A stretch of 64,000 bases of DNA from Jeotgalibacillus marinus (GCF_040801915.1 NZ_JBFMIA010000009.1:1-64000), one strand, 5' to 3'; positions 1 through 8,100 are shown, numbered from the stretch's first letter. Made by a program: numbers and translations. Notes: a model not told the origin generated them from the letters alone.

Positions 1-49
1 AAAAGAAAAGCACCTCCAAATTCTAGACTGTGTCTAAAATTTGGGGTGC
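1..49 (-). terminator. Terminator after fliT
   Basis: Read on the minus strand, a long stem starting GCACCCCAAATT pairs with AATTTGGAGGTGC and is followed by a T-rich run (CTTTTCTTTT). It lies just past the fliT stop codon and should end the fliD-fliS-fliT transcript. Confidence 0.8.
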
Positions 50-70
50 AGTTCAGCTCAGGCGGTTGTC

Positions 71-424
71 TTATTTCTTCTTATCATAAAAAGCTCCACC
101 TATCCCACGCTGCTGTCCATAAGGATCGCTGTAGCTTTGGTTGTGCTTTTTCTTTTTGTTGTTAATCTGGATGTCTTTTTTTACTTCGTCAAATGATTGT
201 TTGATGAAGCGGGTGATGATGTCATTGAATTGGATGATTTGATTGACTACAGTACGCTCTTCATCCGTCTTTGGTGGTGACACTTGATCGATCAACGGCT
301 TTCTTTCTTTATGAAAGTCATTAATACGTTCAATAATGACTTCGCGTTCAACCTTTTTTGCTTCGTTTCGGATAAAAAGGAGCATAGACCGATGTAATGC
401 TAGTAGTTTGTCGAATCTAGACAT
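71..424 (-). CDS. fliT: Flagellar protein FliT
   Basis: A small, highly charged, helical protein of 117 residues, close to the roughly 113 residues usual for Bacillus FliT, which is a chaperone-like protein linked to the filament cap FliD. The identification rests mostly on position directly after fliD-fliS, plus size and composition, because FliT sequences are poorly conserved. A longer frame exists, but the start at 424 is chosen because the ATG overlaps the fliS stop (TAATG) and is preceded by GGTGG, which implies translational coupling. The C-terminus is Lys-rich and low in complexity. Confidence 0.75.
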   Translation of the reverse strand: MSRFDKLLALHRSMLLFIRNEAKKVEREVIIERINDFHKERKPLIDQVSPPKTDEERTVVNQIIQFNDIITRFIKQSFDEVKKDIQINNKKKKHNQSYSDPYGQQRGIGGAFYDKKK

Positions 425-822
425 TACGCTTGTCCACCTTGTGCAAATTGTTTTTGTCGATTCAGTTGCATGGCTTCCTTCCAAGTATCACGGAGCTCTG
501 TCATCATCGTTTCAGCTTCTTCAAGTGCCGAATGATCATTTTTTATATTTGCATCAATGAGTTTACGATTCGTGTAATCGTAAAGTTGCATAAGATTTTT
601 CGATACTTCCACGTTCATATCGAGTTTGACCATAAGTTCATGCACAATCGCTTGAGCACGACCGATTAGACGATTTCTCTCTTCTATATTCTTTTCTCCC
701 ATCGCAACTTTCGCTTGTTTCATAAATTTCAAGCTGCCATTATAGAGCATCATCGTTAGTTCAGCTGGGGTCGCGGTAGTTACTGAATTACTTTGATACT
801 TTGCATACGGATTCGCTGCCAT
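424..822 (-). CDS. fliS: Flagellin chaperone FliS
   Basis: FliS binds the C-terminal helix of flagellin in the cytoplasm and keeps it unpolymerised before export; in Bacillus it also takes part in the FliW-CsrA homeostasis loop. The protein (132 residues) begins MAANPYAKYQSNSV, matching the conserved NPYxxYQxNSV N-terminus, followed by TPAELTMMLYNGSLKF and the conserved YDYTNRKLIDANIKND segment. The start at 822 is preferred over an upstream in-frame start because GGGAG lies 11 nt before it and the NPY motif follows at once. It overlaps fliT by one base. Confidence 0.95.
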   Translation of the reverse strand: MAANPYAKYQSNSVTTATPAELTMMLYNGSLKFMKQAKVAMGEKNIEERNRLIGRAQAIVHELMVKLDMNVEVSKNLMQLYDYTNRKLIDANIKNDHSALEEAETMMTELRDTWKEAMQLNRQKQFAQGGQA

Positions 823-861
823 CGTGTGAATCGCTCCCTTTTTCATGTTCACGCACAAAAA

Positions 862-874
862 GGGGACAGTCCCC
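862..874. repeat. GGGGACAGTCCCC palindrome
   Basis: A near-perfect short palindrome lies between fliD and fliS. Similar GGGGACTGT / GTGCCTGTCCCC words recur at 3145-3153, 36451-36486 and 52136-52148, so this looks like a dispersed short motif rather than a local operator. The role is unknown. Confidence 0.5.
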
Positions 875-908
875 CTCGGTGCTGATTTGTTACTTCATTG
901 TCTCTTAA

Positions 909-2972
909 TTATTGTTGTGGTGCCATACCAAATTGTGCAAGCAGGTAGTTTAGCTGGTCGTTTTGTTGTTGCATGGCTACTTCAAACCCGGTAAATTGCG
1001 CCCAATGACGATCTTCTGTCACTTGGAGCCTGCGTTCCCAATCACTAATTTGTTTATCTATGGCATCCAAATTACGTCCCATGGTAAAATCGTTATTTGA
1101 TCCGAGACCGCTCCCAGCATGCCTTGTTAAAAGTTCCATCGTAGCTGAAACGGTATCATTCAGCTTTTTTTCTATTCCTGGTGCTGCTTCGTCATCACTT
1201 GTAAACAATTCATAAACAGATTCCGGATCGTCTTTTAAGGCTTCACGAAGTTTTTCTTCATTAATTTCAAGCTTTCCACCATCCAAGTAGTTTGCGGTAG
1301 TTGTTATTCCAATTTGTGCAAGTTGACTGAATGCGCCGTCTGAATTAACTGCGTTATAAAAATCAGTTCTCATCCCTTCAACGACACTACTTAAATATTG
1401 ATCGTTACGAAGAATACCACTCCTTGCTTCCTCTTCCCACTTTTCAATTTCCTCTTGTGTCATCTCCGCACGTTGTTCATCAGTTAAAGGCTTATAGTCA
1501 CGATTTACCCCTTCTTGTAACTGACCATTTAATCCAGCAATTAATGCATTATACTCATTCACGAATTGCACAATGGCGTCAAAAGCATCCTCTGTATTAT
1601 TTGAAGCTTGTATTGTGACAGGGTCAGAAAAAGTGCTTTTTAGTGAAATATCCATCCCTTCAATGGTGAACTCATTTGAAGTCCTTGTTGTTTCCAAACC
1701 ATTTATCGTAAACTCAGCATTCGTACCACCTTTTTCATTAAGAGAGTCTAATTTAAACGCTTCTGAGAAAAATCCACCAAATTCCATTTCACGGCCATCT
1801 TCGTTAAAACTACCTGTTTCAGTACGAGTAACAGAAATCTTCCCAGTCGCTTCATCAAAAAACATACTGACACCACTATCGGATTTATTCACTTCATTTA
1901 TTACATCCTCCAAAGAAGTGCCTGCGTCAAATTTAAATGTCGTTTCGACCGGTCCTCCTTCTTGGTGTATGGTCATGTTTGCTTCAGCGTACTGATAGCT
2001 GTACTGCGCATTCACTTCCGTATTCTCAGGAAGTTCTTCATAGAATGTAATCTTGCCATCATCATCAACAAAGAATTTACCTTCTTCTAGATCGTTTATG
2101 TCGTCAACTCTCTTAAACTCTCTCTCATTTGAGTAAGTTCTTTCTCCATCCTCTGAAACCGTGTAATCACGAACAGTTAATGTTTCTAAGCTATCTTCTC
2201 CTTGCTGACGCAACTGCAACGTATCCGTTGGTGTACCGTCTGTTCGAAACGTATCATTTTGCATATAATCATAACTTGCATCAATCGTACTTCCTTCACT
2301 CAGTTCGTCACCGAAGGTCATTTCACCAGTCGTTGGGTTAATATACACTGCACCTTCCTCTAACTCATCGAGATCCGTCACGACTTCATACTCTGTTTCA
2401 GTCCCATTTTTATCCGTTACTACAATTGTCGGTTCTTGTCCCTCAAACTGAATCTCTCCACCTGAAGTCAATTTCTTCAGCTGTGCTGTGGATGTAGCGG
2501 ATGTAACCTCTATCGTTTCAGAAACACCATCACCATTCCCACAAGAAGTTGATTTCCACGTGATACCTTCCAATGCATCCCGTTGAGAATACAAACTTTT
2601 TGTTAGATCGATTCCTGTTCCGATCGGTTCTGAGCTAGAATTAGTCGCTGAGGTCGCCAGCTGACTTACTTTATCAAGAACATACGAAATGTTTCCTACA
2701 GAGGCAAGGGCTGTTGCGGTCACTTTTGAAGAATCACTTGATGTAACCGTTTTACTTAGGAATGTACTTTCCATCCGCATAGTTAACAAACTATCACTAC
2801 GAAAAGTAGAGAGCTGCGTATTTACTGCTCGGTAACTGTCCATTTTCCACTGTAAAACTTGTTTGTCTTGCTTTATTCGATCAAGAGGCATTCTTTCTAC
2901 TCTCATTAAATTTTGTATAATCGCCTCCGTATCCAAACCAGAAGCTATCCCGCTAAATCGAATGGCATTCAT
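909..2972 (-). CDS. fliD: Flagellar filament cap protein FliD, enlarged
   Basis: FliD (HAP2) caps the filament tip and folds exported flagellin into place. The N-terminus MNAIRFSGIASGLDTEAIIQ is the typical FliD_N start, and the C-terminal third ends in the usual helical LNYLLAQFGMAPQQ. At 687 residues it is far longer than the roughly 500 residues of B. subtilis FliD. The extra length lies in the surface-exposed middle, where an acidic unit of about 42 residues occurs twice (residues about 195-236 and 285-327, both with D-L-EEG and a T-F-x-E-L core). A ribosome binding site (AAAGGGATGATC) precedes the start. A SigD promoter lies about 46 nt upstream, so it can be transcribed separately from flaG. 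Confidence 0.95.
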   Translation of the reverse strand: MNAIRFSGIASGLDTEAIIQNLMRVERMPLDRIKQDKQVLQWKMDSYRAVNTQLSTFRSDSLLTMRMESTFLSKTVTSSDSSKVTATALASVGNISYVLDKVSQLATSATNSSSEPIGTGIDLTKSLYSQRDALEGITWKSTSCGNGDGVSETIEVTSATSTAQLKKLTSGGEIQFEGQEPTIVVTDKNGTETEYEVVTDLDELEEGAVYINPTTGEMTFGDELSEGSTIDASYDYMQNDTFRTDGTPTDTLQLRQQGEDSLETLTVRDYTVSEDGERTYSNEREFKRVDDINDLEEGKFFVDDDGKITFYEELPENTEVNAQYSYQYAEANMTIHQEGGPVETTFKFDAGTSLEDVINEVNKSDSGVSMFFDEATGKISVTRTETGSFNEDGREMEFGGFFSEAFKLDSLNEKGGTNAEFTINGLETTRTSNEFTIEGMDISLKSTFSDPVTIQASNNTEDAFDAIVQFVNEYNALIAGLNGQLQEGVNRDYKPLTDEQRAEMTQEEIEKWEEEARSGILRNDQYLSSVVEGMRTDFYNAVNSDGAFSQLAQIGITTTANYLDGGKLEINEEKLREALKDDPESVYELFTSDDEAAPGIEKKLNDTVSATMELLTRHAGSGLGSNNDFTMGRNLDAIDKQISDWERRLQVTEDRHWAQFTGFEVAMQQQNDQLNYLLAQFGMAPQQ

Positions 2973-3017
2973 CCATGATCATCCCTTTCTTTTCTACGAA
3001 CGTTCGCGATGTACTTT

Positions 3018-3043
3018 ATATCGGTTACATAATGTGAATTTTA
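3018..3043 (-). promoter_or_regulatory. SigD promoter of fliD
   Basis: On the minus strand TAAA is followed after 15 nt by CCGATAT, matching the Bacillus SigD (motility) consensus. It sits between the flaG terminator and the fliD start, so fliD-fliS-fliT can form their own transcript. Confidence 0.75.
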
Positions 3044-3104
3044 ACCCGCAATGAGCAATCCAATCATGACTATATATCAACTCTCTACTCCAACTATACT
3101 TGTT

Positions 3105-3133
3105 GAAAAAAACAGCCCACCAAAACGGCTGTT
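3105..3133 (-). terminator. Terminator after flaG
   Basis: On the minus strand AACAGCC, an 8-nt loop and GGGCTGTT are followed directly by a run of T. It closes the flaG transcript. Confidence 0.8.
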
Positions 3134-3158
3134 ACGACCGTAATGGGGGACTGTTCGA

Positions 3159-3533
3159 TTATATTTTTTGATCCACCATAAAACCCATATAATCAACCAT
3201 TCTCGACACCATATCTAAAAACTCTTCAGAAGGAATTTCCCGAATAATTTCTTCTGTTTGAACGTCAACAACCCGAATCATTAGTCGCTCCGTATCTTCA
3301 TGTACATTGAATTTTACCGACGTATAATTCACTTCAAAAAGCTTGTTCATGTGATCAACCTGGCGCTGGATTTTCTGTGCCGTTTTCAAATGACTGTCAC
3401 TCTTCTTTGCTTTGTCAATCTCTTCATTTATTTCCTCTATCACATTTCGTGCTTCGTGTGGTTCTCTCTCCTGTATATTCTTATTTAACTGCTCTTGATT
3501 GATCGACACATTCGACGCCACTTGAATCTTCAT
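3159..3533 (-). CDS. flaG: FlaG family flagellar protein
   Basis: FlaG proteins affect filament length and are encoded next to fliD. The protein has a variable, charged N-terminal half and the conserved C-terminal FlaG domain, with LMIRVVDVQTEEIIREIPSE and a closing MVDYMGFMVDQKI. The ATG at 3533 is preferred over the one at 3539 because GGGGG abuts the latter with no spacer but lies 6 nt from the former. A SigD-like promoter precedes it and a terminator follows, so it is probably monocistronic. Confidence 0.9.
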   Translation of the reverse strand: MKIQVASNVSINQEQLNKNIQEREPHEARNVIEEINEEIDKAKKSDSHLKTAQKIQRQVDHMNKLFEVNYTSVKFNVHEDTERLMIRVVDVQTEEIIREIPSEEFLDMVSRMVDYMGFMVDQKI

Positions 3534-3565
3534 ACCCATCCCCCACTTCTAATCTATTTTCCTTT

Positions 3566-3591
3566 ATATCGGCTTTTATGAGAGATTTTGA
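3566..3591 (-). promoter_or_regulatory. SigD-type promoter of flaG
   Basis: On the minus strand the sequence GCCGATAT is a perfect SigD -10. The -35 is weaker (CAAA at 14 nt spacing). It lies 33 nt before the flaG start. Confidence 0.6.
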
Positions 3592-3666
3592 ATAAATTGA
3601 AAAGATAAACTACTTATTATGTATTTAACAATTTCTTTTATATCGATTCAATTTTATCCAAACAAA

Positions 3667-3692
3667 AAAGAACAACCCCATGGCTGCTCTTA
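3667..3692 (-). terminator. Terminator after the small gene at 3730
   Basis: On the minus strand AAGAGCAGCC-ATGG-GGTTGTTCTT forms a 10-bp stem followed by TTTTTTGTT. Confidence 0.8.
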
Positions 3693-3729
3693 GCATTTAC
3701 TATCAATTCTAACTCTTTCCATGTTAAAA

Positions 3730-3978
3730 CTAATGTTTAACTTGTAATTTCGCTTGTTCCCACGGGACAACCGATGCCTGCAGCAAATTCACTTCCTCCT
3801 GCAACATGACCATCTGTTCATTTAAGCGCTCATTTTCAGGCGAAGACACTTCGTTATCGACTGCATATTGGGCAATCACTCGCATCTTACCCAAACGTAC
3901 ATCAATCTCATCCAAAATCCGTAGCTGTTCCTTACTCCAAGTTAACTGACGCTCTAGCTCTGCACGCTCATCACCCAT
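3730..3978 (-). CDS. Unrecognised small protein between hag and flaG
   Basis: An 82-residue, mostly helical, charged protein beginning MGDERAELERQLTW, with heptad-like Leu spacing that suggests a short coiled coil. I do not recognise a family. It sits between hag and flaG, bounded on both sides by terminators, so it is a separate transcription unit inside the motility block; a chaperone or small motility accessory is only a guess. The start at 3978 is chosen over 4002 because GGAGAGGG lies 7 nt before it. The C-terminal WEQAKLQVKH carries no known motif. Confidence 0.7.
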   Translation of the reverse strand: MGDERAELERQLTWSKEQLRILDEIDVRLGKMRVIAQYAVDNEVSSPENERLNEQMVMLQEEVNLLQASVVPWEQAKLQVKH

Positions 3979-4042
3979 TTTGACACCCTCTCCAACAAAC
4001 ACTTGCTATGTATAATCCCAACTGCATCTTTCAACTATGTAT

Positions 4043-4072
4043 AAAGAGGCTCCAGTTTCCCAGAGCCTCTTT
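4043..4072 (-). terminator. Terminator after hag
   Basis: AAAGAGGCTC and GAGCCTCTTT form a 10-bp stem 21 nt past the hag stop. The T run after it on the minus strand is short (TTTATAC). Confidence 0.75.
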
Positions 4073-4092
4073 CATTTGTTTTATTTTAATTA

Positions 4093-5565
4093 TTATCCAA
4101 GTAGTTGAAGAACGGATTGTGGTGCTTGGTTTGCTTGTGCAAGCATTGCTTGTGAAGCTTGAGAAAGGATGTTTGCACGCGTCATTTCCATTACTTCTTT
4201 CGCCATATCAACGTCACGAATACGAGATTCAGCAGCTGATAGGTTTTCAGACGAGTTGTTCAAGTTAGAGATTGTGTGCTCAAGACGGTTTTGAGTTGCA
4301 CCTAATTTAGAGCGTTCACCAGAAACTGTGTCAATTGCATTTTGAATAGCAGTAATGGCTGCCGCCGCACCTTCATGAGTAGACACGTCAAGTGCTTGCT
4401 CAGTAATATCATTGTTCGTGCCGTCAGTTACTCCACGACCTGAATCTTCAGTTCCTGCTGTAGTAATTCCTAGTGCAGCTGCTCTCATATCGCTAATAAA
4501 AAGAGACATGCTTTGATTTTCGTTAGCACCGATTTGGAATTTCAAGCCTTCTGAAGCAGGTGTATTAACGCCTGCAGTAGTTTCATCAACAACTATAGTT
4601 TGACCTTGCACATCAAGACCTGTTGCCGATTCAAATCCTGAATTTTGTTCAAAAGTCAGCACATCATTATTATTTGTAATATTATATTTTTCGCTAAGTT
4701 CCTCATTAGCTAATATAGCAAGTGCTAAAGCAGCTTCGTCAGTAGTACCTCCAACTATCTCAAATTTTTGTCCATCAATTACAATCTCACCATTATCAGT
4801 GAAGTTGACATCACTCAAGTCAATTTTGTATTCCCCAGCAATAGTCTCCCCTGGTTTAACGCCTGCAGTTTCTACATTAGATACTTCTACACCATCTATT
4901 CTTACTTCAAGAGCTGCTGCAGATTCAAATCCTGCATTTTGAGTGATAATTAGATTACCATCTTTTACTGAAGCAGTAAATCCTTCAATACCTTCTTCAT
5001 TTATCGCTGCTGCTAATTCTTTAGCACTAATATCAGTAAGATTAATGTCAATGTTAGTACCTGCAATAGTAAGGTTGTCACCAGCTTCAATACCTTGAGC
5101 GATAGCATCTGCGTCAACAGAGATCACGCCTGCAACAGCTGCAGCTTTCTCACCATTCAATAACTTCTGAGTATTAAACTCAGTTGTGTTACCAATACGG
5201 TTAATTTCTGATGTAAGGTCGTTAATTTCTTTTTGAATCTCGTTACGGTCAGATTCTGTGTTTGTACCGTTTGCTGCTTGTGTTGCTAGTTCACGCATAC
5301 GTTGTAGAATGTTTTGTGTTTCGCCAAGTGAACCTTCAGCTGTTTGGATTAGTGAAATACCATCTTGTGAGTTACGTGATGCTTGGTCAAGACCGCGTAC
5401 TTGCGCGCGCATTTTTTCAGAGATTGCAAGACCCGCTGCATCGTCACCAGCTTTGTTGATGCGCATACCTGAAGATAGTTTCTCCATTGCCTTTTGAGCT
5501 GCGCCTTGGTTGATACCCATTTGACGGTGAGTGTTTAATGCTGGAATATTATTATTGATAATCAT
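4093..5565 (-). CDS. hag: Flagellin
   Basis: The filament subunit. Residues 1-140 form the conserved N-terminal D0/D1 region (MIINNNIPALNTHRQMGINQ, SSGMRINKAGDDAAGLAISE). The last 150 or so residues form the C-terminal D1/D0 helices, ending SQAMLAQANQAPQSVLQLLG. At 490 residues it is well above the roughly 300 of B. subtilis Hag. The inserted central region holds two related units (residues about 165-237 and 259-332), each with an N-A/S-GFESA-x-LxV core ending in ETAGV or TTAGV. The start at 5565 follows GGAGGAAACAAAC; an upstream in-frame start would overlap the leader. A SigD promoter lies about 100 nt upstream, and the leader carries a candidate CsrA-binding hairpin. Confidence 0.97.
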   Translation of the reverse strand: MIINNNIPALNTHRQMGINQGAAQKAMEKLSSGMRINKAGDDAAGLAISEKMRAQVRGLDQASRNSQDGISLIQTAEGSLGETQNILQRMRELATQAANGTNTESDRNEIQKEINDLTSEINRIGNTTEFNTQKLLNGEKAAAVAGVISVDADAIAQGIEAGDNLTIAGTNIDINLTDISAKELAAAINEEGIEGFTASVKDGNLIITQNAGFESAAALEVRIDGVEVSNVETAGVKPGETIAGEYKIDLSDVNFTDNGEIVIDGQKFEIVGGTTDEAALALAILANEELSEKYNITNNNDVLTFEQNSGFESATGLDVQGQTIVVDETTAGVNTPASEGLKFQIGANENQSMSLFISDMRAAALGITTAGTEDSGRGVTDGTNNDITEQALDVSTHEGAAAAITAIQNAIDTVSGERSKLGATQNRLEHTISNLNNSSENLSAAESRIRDVDMAKEVMEMTRANILSQASQAMLAQANQAPQSVLQLLG

Positions 5566-5570
5566 GTTTG

Positions 5571-5608
5571 TTTCCTCCTTGAGTGTTGTTAGTCCCACAT
5601 CCTTGTGG
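5571..5608 (-). promoter_or_regulatory. Candidate CsrA-binding sites in the hag leader
   Basis: In the mRNA sense, CCACA-AGGA-TGTGG (5608-5595) is a 5-bp stem presenting AGGA in a tetraloop, the preferred CsrA recognition form. A second AGGAGG at the ribosome binding site (about 5579-5572) follows roughly 20 nt later. In B. subtilis CsrA represses hag by binding two such leader sites, and FliW relieves this. Here csrA and fliW are the two genes upstream of hag. The hairpin is seen in the sequence; the function is by analogy. Confidence 0.7.
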
Positions 5609-5663
5609 TCTAGGCAAGCAGAAAGGTTGGCGGCCGTCCTCGCTTTCTGTTGCTACACTAGTA

Positions 5664-5689
5664 ATATCGGATCAATCCCTAAACCTTTA
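5664..5689 (-). promoter_or_regulatory. SigD promoter of hag
   Basis: TAAA followed after 15 nt by CCGATAT on the minus strand is a full SigD consensus. It lies just downstream of the csrA terminator, so hag is transcribed on its own. Confidence 0.9.
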
Positions 5690-5699
5690 ATACTATTTA

Positions 5700-5748
5700 C
5701 AAAAAAAATAACGAATGTTGCACATTTTACAGTGCAACGTTCGTTATT
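5700..5748 (-). terminator. Terminator at the end of csrA
   Basis: AACGAACGTTGCAC pairs with GTGCAACATTCGTT on the minus strand and is followed by eight T. The csrA stop codon lies inside the stem. It separates the flgM-csrA operon from hag. Confidence 0.9.
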
Positions 5749-5959
5749 TGTTAAAGAGTGTCGATAAATCAATCTCTTGGGTGGCAGCAAGGTTGTTTTC
5801 TTGTTGAATCGTTTTGTACAATTCTGACCGAAAAATGTCAATGTCAGTCGGTGCTTCGATCCCAAGTTTGATTTGGTCCCCATCCATTTCAAGAATTTTC
5901 ACTTCGATGTTGTCACCGATCATGATCGATTCATTGAGCTTACGTCGTAGAACGAGCAT
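5744..5959 (-). CDS. csrA: Carbon storage / motility regulator CsrA
   Basis: A small RNA-binding dimer that blocks translation of target mRNAs, in Bacillus chiefly hag. The sequence opens MLVLRRKLNESIMIGDNIEV, the canonical CsrA start, with the expected short beta-strand pattern. The last residues are family-variable and the gene has a normal length of 71 residues. It overlaps the end of fliW by 20 bases, indicating tight coupling of the regulator to its antagonist. Confidence 0.97.
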   Translation of the reverse strand: MLVLRRKLNESIMIGDNIEVKILEMDGDQIKLGIEAPTDIDIFRSELYKTIQQENNLAATQEIDLSTLFNK

Positions 5960-6404
5960 TACTTTCCCTCCTGTTCGGAGAGTTTCTTTGTTTGAATAAA
6001 TGATGTTTAGGTGTGTATGGTGAATCAGTTAAGATGAGTTGTTTTGCTTGTTGTTTTTCAATGTTTATCACAACGGGTGCTTGTAGATTCGCTGTTGTGT
6101 TTTCGAATGGTGATTGCACGGTCAAGATCGTGAAGATGGCTACTTCGTCTGGCTCAGTAATCGCTAGTTTTCCAACCACTTTATCTGGCAGGTTTACTTC
6201 ATAGTCAGGTTTAAATTCAAATGGATTCACCAGTATGAACGCCAGTGTTGGTTCTTCTGTTGATTGAAGAACGGTGAAGGCTGCATCTTGTTGTAATGGC
6301 AACAGTACAAATGATTTAGCGTCTGGGAATCCAGGGATGCCTTCTTCAAATGTAATCATGCTTTTTTCCTCTAGTTCAATGGTTCCGTGGTATTTTGTTT
6401 GCAT
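5940..6404 (-). CDS. fliW: Flagellar assembly factor FliW
   Basis: FliW binds free flagellin or, when flagellin is exported, binds CsrA and releases hag mRNA from repression. Family motifs visible are the N-terminal TKYHG, ITFEEGIPGFPDAKSFVLLP and the later VAIFTILTVQ. The basic C-terminal tail after about residue 138 (HHLFKQRNSPNRRES) is unlike the folded core. The ATG at 6404 is used, with AAAGG 9 nt upstream; the first in-frame ATG at 6413 directly touches that site. The order fliW-csrA-hag places the whole flagellin homeostasis loop together. Confidence 0.95.
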   Translation of the reverse strand: MQTKYHGTIELEEKSMITFEEGIPGFPDAKSFVLLPLQQDAAFTVLQSTEEPTLAFILVNPFEFKPDYEVNLPDKVVGKLAITEPDEVAIFTILTVQSPFENTTANLQAPVVINIEKQQAKQLILTDSPYTPKHHLFKQRNSPNRRESNARSTT

Positions 6405-6416
6405 ACTGTTCATCCT

Positions 6417-6995
6417 TTAAGCATTCAGATTTACATGTTCACCGATGTATTCAAAATCAATCGCTGGCATGACGGCCATATAGCTACTTGCAGACCATTG
6501 CGGGATGTCAATTTGTGGATTATGACTTTGTGAATGAATAATCGGGTCGTTTTTTTGGACATCAATGGTTAATTGAGATGGCTGATAGTCAATTTTCACA
6601 TCAAAAGGTGTTTTCGGTAGGTAGCCAAGTGCAAGTTGTTTCATGGGCCGCCTGCTATTTTGTTTGGCAATGGCCGCAATGGCTCCACCACCATTTTCAA
6701 TTTCCATCATTTGTCTGCCTTGTTGCGCTCTTTTTTTTACATTACTTGAAAATTGCGCTAGCGCATTTGCCACATAATCATCTGCTCTACGTAATGGACC
6801 TTTACGATCCATCGCCGCAAAGGCTTCTGTTTGATCGATCGAAAGTTGACCGGGCTGAACATCCATCGTGAGTTCAGCTTTCGGTTGTTGAATCGAAAGA
6901 TCAGCTTTCGGCTGCTTCATCGACATTGTCGGTTGATCGTATTGAATGCCCATTTCAGCATTTGTCATGTGATAGCGCAGGGATGATGTGATCAT
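6417..6995 (-). CDS. DUF6470 family protein (YviE-like)
   Basis: A 192-residue protein in the position of yviE between flgL and fliW. It contains near-repeats built on PKADLSIQQPKAELTMDVQPGQLSIDQT, and later QPSQLTIDVQ, a beta-strand pattern repeated several times. Its biochemical role is unknown. Position within the flagellar operon (12 nt before fliW, 28 nt after flgL) suggests a motility-linked job. The start at 6995 follows GAGGTGAATCGA; an upstream in-frame start lacks a site. Confidence 0.85.
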   Translation of the reverse strand: MITSSLRYHMTNAEMGIQYDQPTMSMKQPKADLSIQQPKAELTMDVQPGQLSIDQTEAFAAMDRKGPLRRADDYVANALAQFSSNVKKRAQQGRQMMEIENGGGAIAAIAKQNSRRPMKQLALGYLPKTPFDVKIDYQPSQLTIDVQKNDPIIHSQSHNPQIDIPQWSASSYMAVMPAIDFEYIGEHVNLNA

Positions 6996-7023
6996 TCGAT
7001 TCACCTCTTTCTTCACCTACATT

Positions 7024-8100
7024 TTAACGAAGGTAATCAACCAACGATGTTTGTATGATATTTGAAGTAACAGCAAGCGTTGCGTTTAATACCGTTTCCT
7101 CAGAAAGCAAGTCCATAATGACGCGCTCTATATCTACATCTTCGTTATTAGACATCGCATTTATCGCGATCACTTCTTGTTCAACGAGACGTGCATCAAT
7201 CATTTCTACACGATTGTATTTCGCACCGACTTCAGCTCGTTGTGAAAGGAAGGCATCCATGTGGTTATCTATTTTTTCAATGAATGGAGATATTTCTTCA
7301 CCTGACTCTCCAGCATTTAATTTATTCGTAAGTGCGTATAGATCGCCAAATAATTCAGCAGTGAACACTTCACCAGCTGCGATATTTACTCCTATTTCAA
7401 CCCCCTTCATCACTTCAATCGTAACTTCTTCACTGTTTGTTGGGAGGGCTGATTTCTCCATAACGACTACTTCATCTGCAGGTAACGGTTCGCTCGTGTC
7501 TGCGTCAACAAATTGATCATCAATCAACACGTAGTTAGAGGTACCATCAGTAAATACCCCCTCCTCTTCATTCCACTCAAACGTTTTGCTGTCGTATACA
7601 AATAAATATTCTTCGTTTGGAAGGTCCATGTCTGCTATCGCAATATTGATTTTTTCAAGATCAAATGGTGCATTACTCGTATCTGTCCCATTGAAGATGT
7701 ACTGGCCATTGACTTGTGTATTGCCAATTGCTCCAACATGTTCGATCAACTGAGTTAGTTCTTTGGCAATCGCTTGAAGTTCATTATCACCAAGTGTTTC
7801 ATTGGCTGCTTGTATCGTTAGTTCACTAATACGCGTCATCACTTTACCAACTTCATCAAGGGATGAATCTGTGTTGTCCATCCAGCTGTATACTTGCGGT
7901 ATGTTGCGATCAAGGTATTGACGAATCTCTCCTACCTCTGTACGGTAATTAATCGATTGCATCGCCACAACAGGATCTTGCGAGGGTTTAGTAATTTTTT
8001 TACCGGTCGTCAGCTGATTTGTATATGTTTGCATGCGTTGGTAGCTTGAATTCAAGTTGTTTAGCGCGCTACTACTGAGCATAGATTGGGTGACTCTCAT
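7024..8100 (-). CDS. flgL: Flagellar hook-filament junction protein FlgL
   Basis: FlgL (HAP3) joins the hook to the filament and is related to flagellin. Conserved ends are visible: MRVTQSMLSSSALNNLNSSY at the start, LTTGKKITKPSQDPVVAMQS and the C-terminal helical segment ending in TSNIIQTSLVDYLR. At 358 residues it is about 60 longer than the B. subtilis protein, with the extra acidic sequence in the middle (about residues 165-245). It lies 15 nt after flgK with its own AAAGGAGG site. Confidence 0.95.
   Translation of the reverse strand: MRVTQSMLSSSALNNLNSSYQRMQTYTNQLTTGKKITKPSQDPVVAMQSINYRTEVGEIRQYLDRNIPQVYSWMDNTDSSLDEVGKVMTRISELTIQAANETLGDNELQAIAKELTQLIEHVGAIGNTQVNGQYIFNGTDTSNAPFDLEKINIAIADMDLPNEEYLFVYDSKTFEWNEEEGVFTDGTSNYVLIDDQFVDADTSEPLPADEVVVMEKSALPTNSEEVTIEVMKGVEIGVNIAAGEVFTAELFGDLYALTNKLNAGESGEEISPFIEKIDNHMDAFLSQRAEVGAKYNRVEMIDARLVEQEVIAINAMSNNEDVDIERVIMDLLSEETVLNATLAVTSNIIQTSLVDYLR

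Noticed and set aside
3641..3646. TATATCGA resembling another SigD -10 before the flaG promoter
   Set aside because: The second base of the -10 does not match and no -35 lies at a suitable distance; the better element is at 3566-3591.
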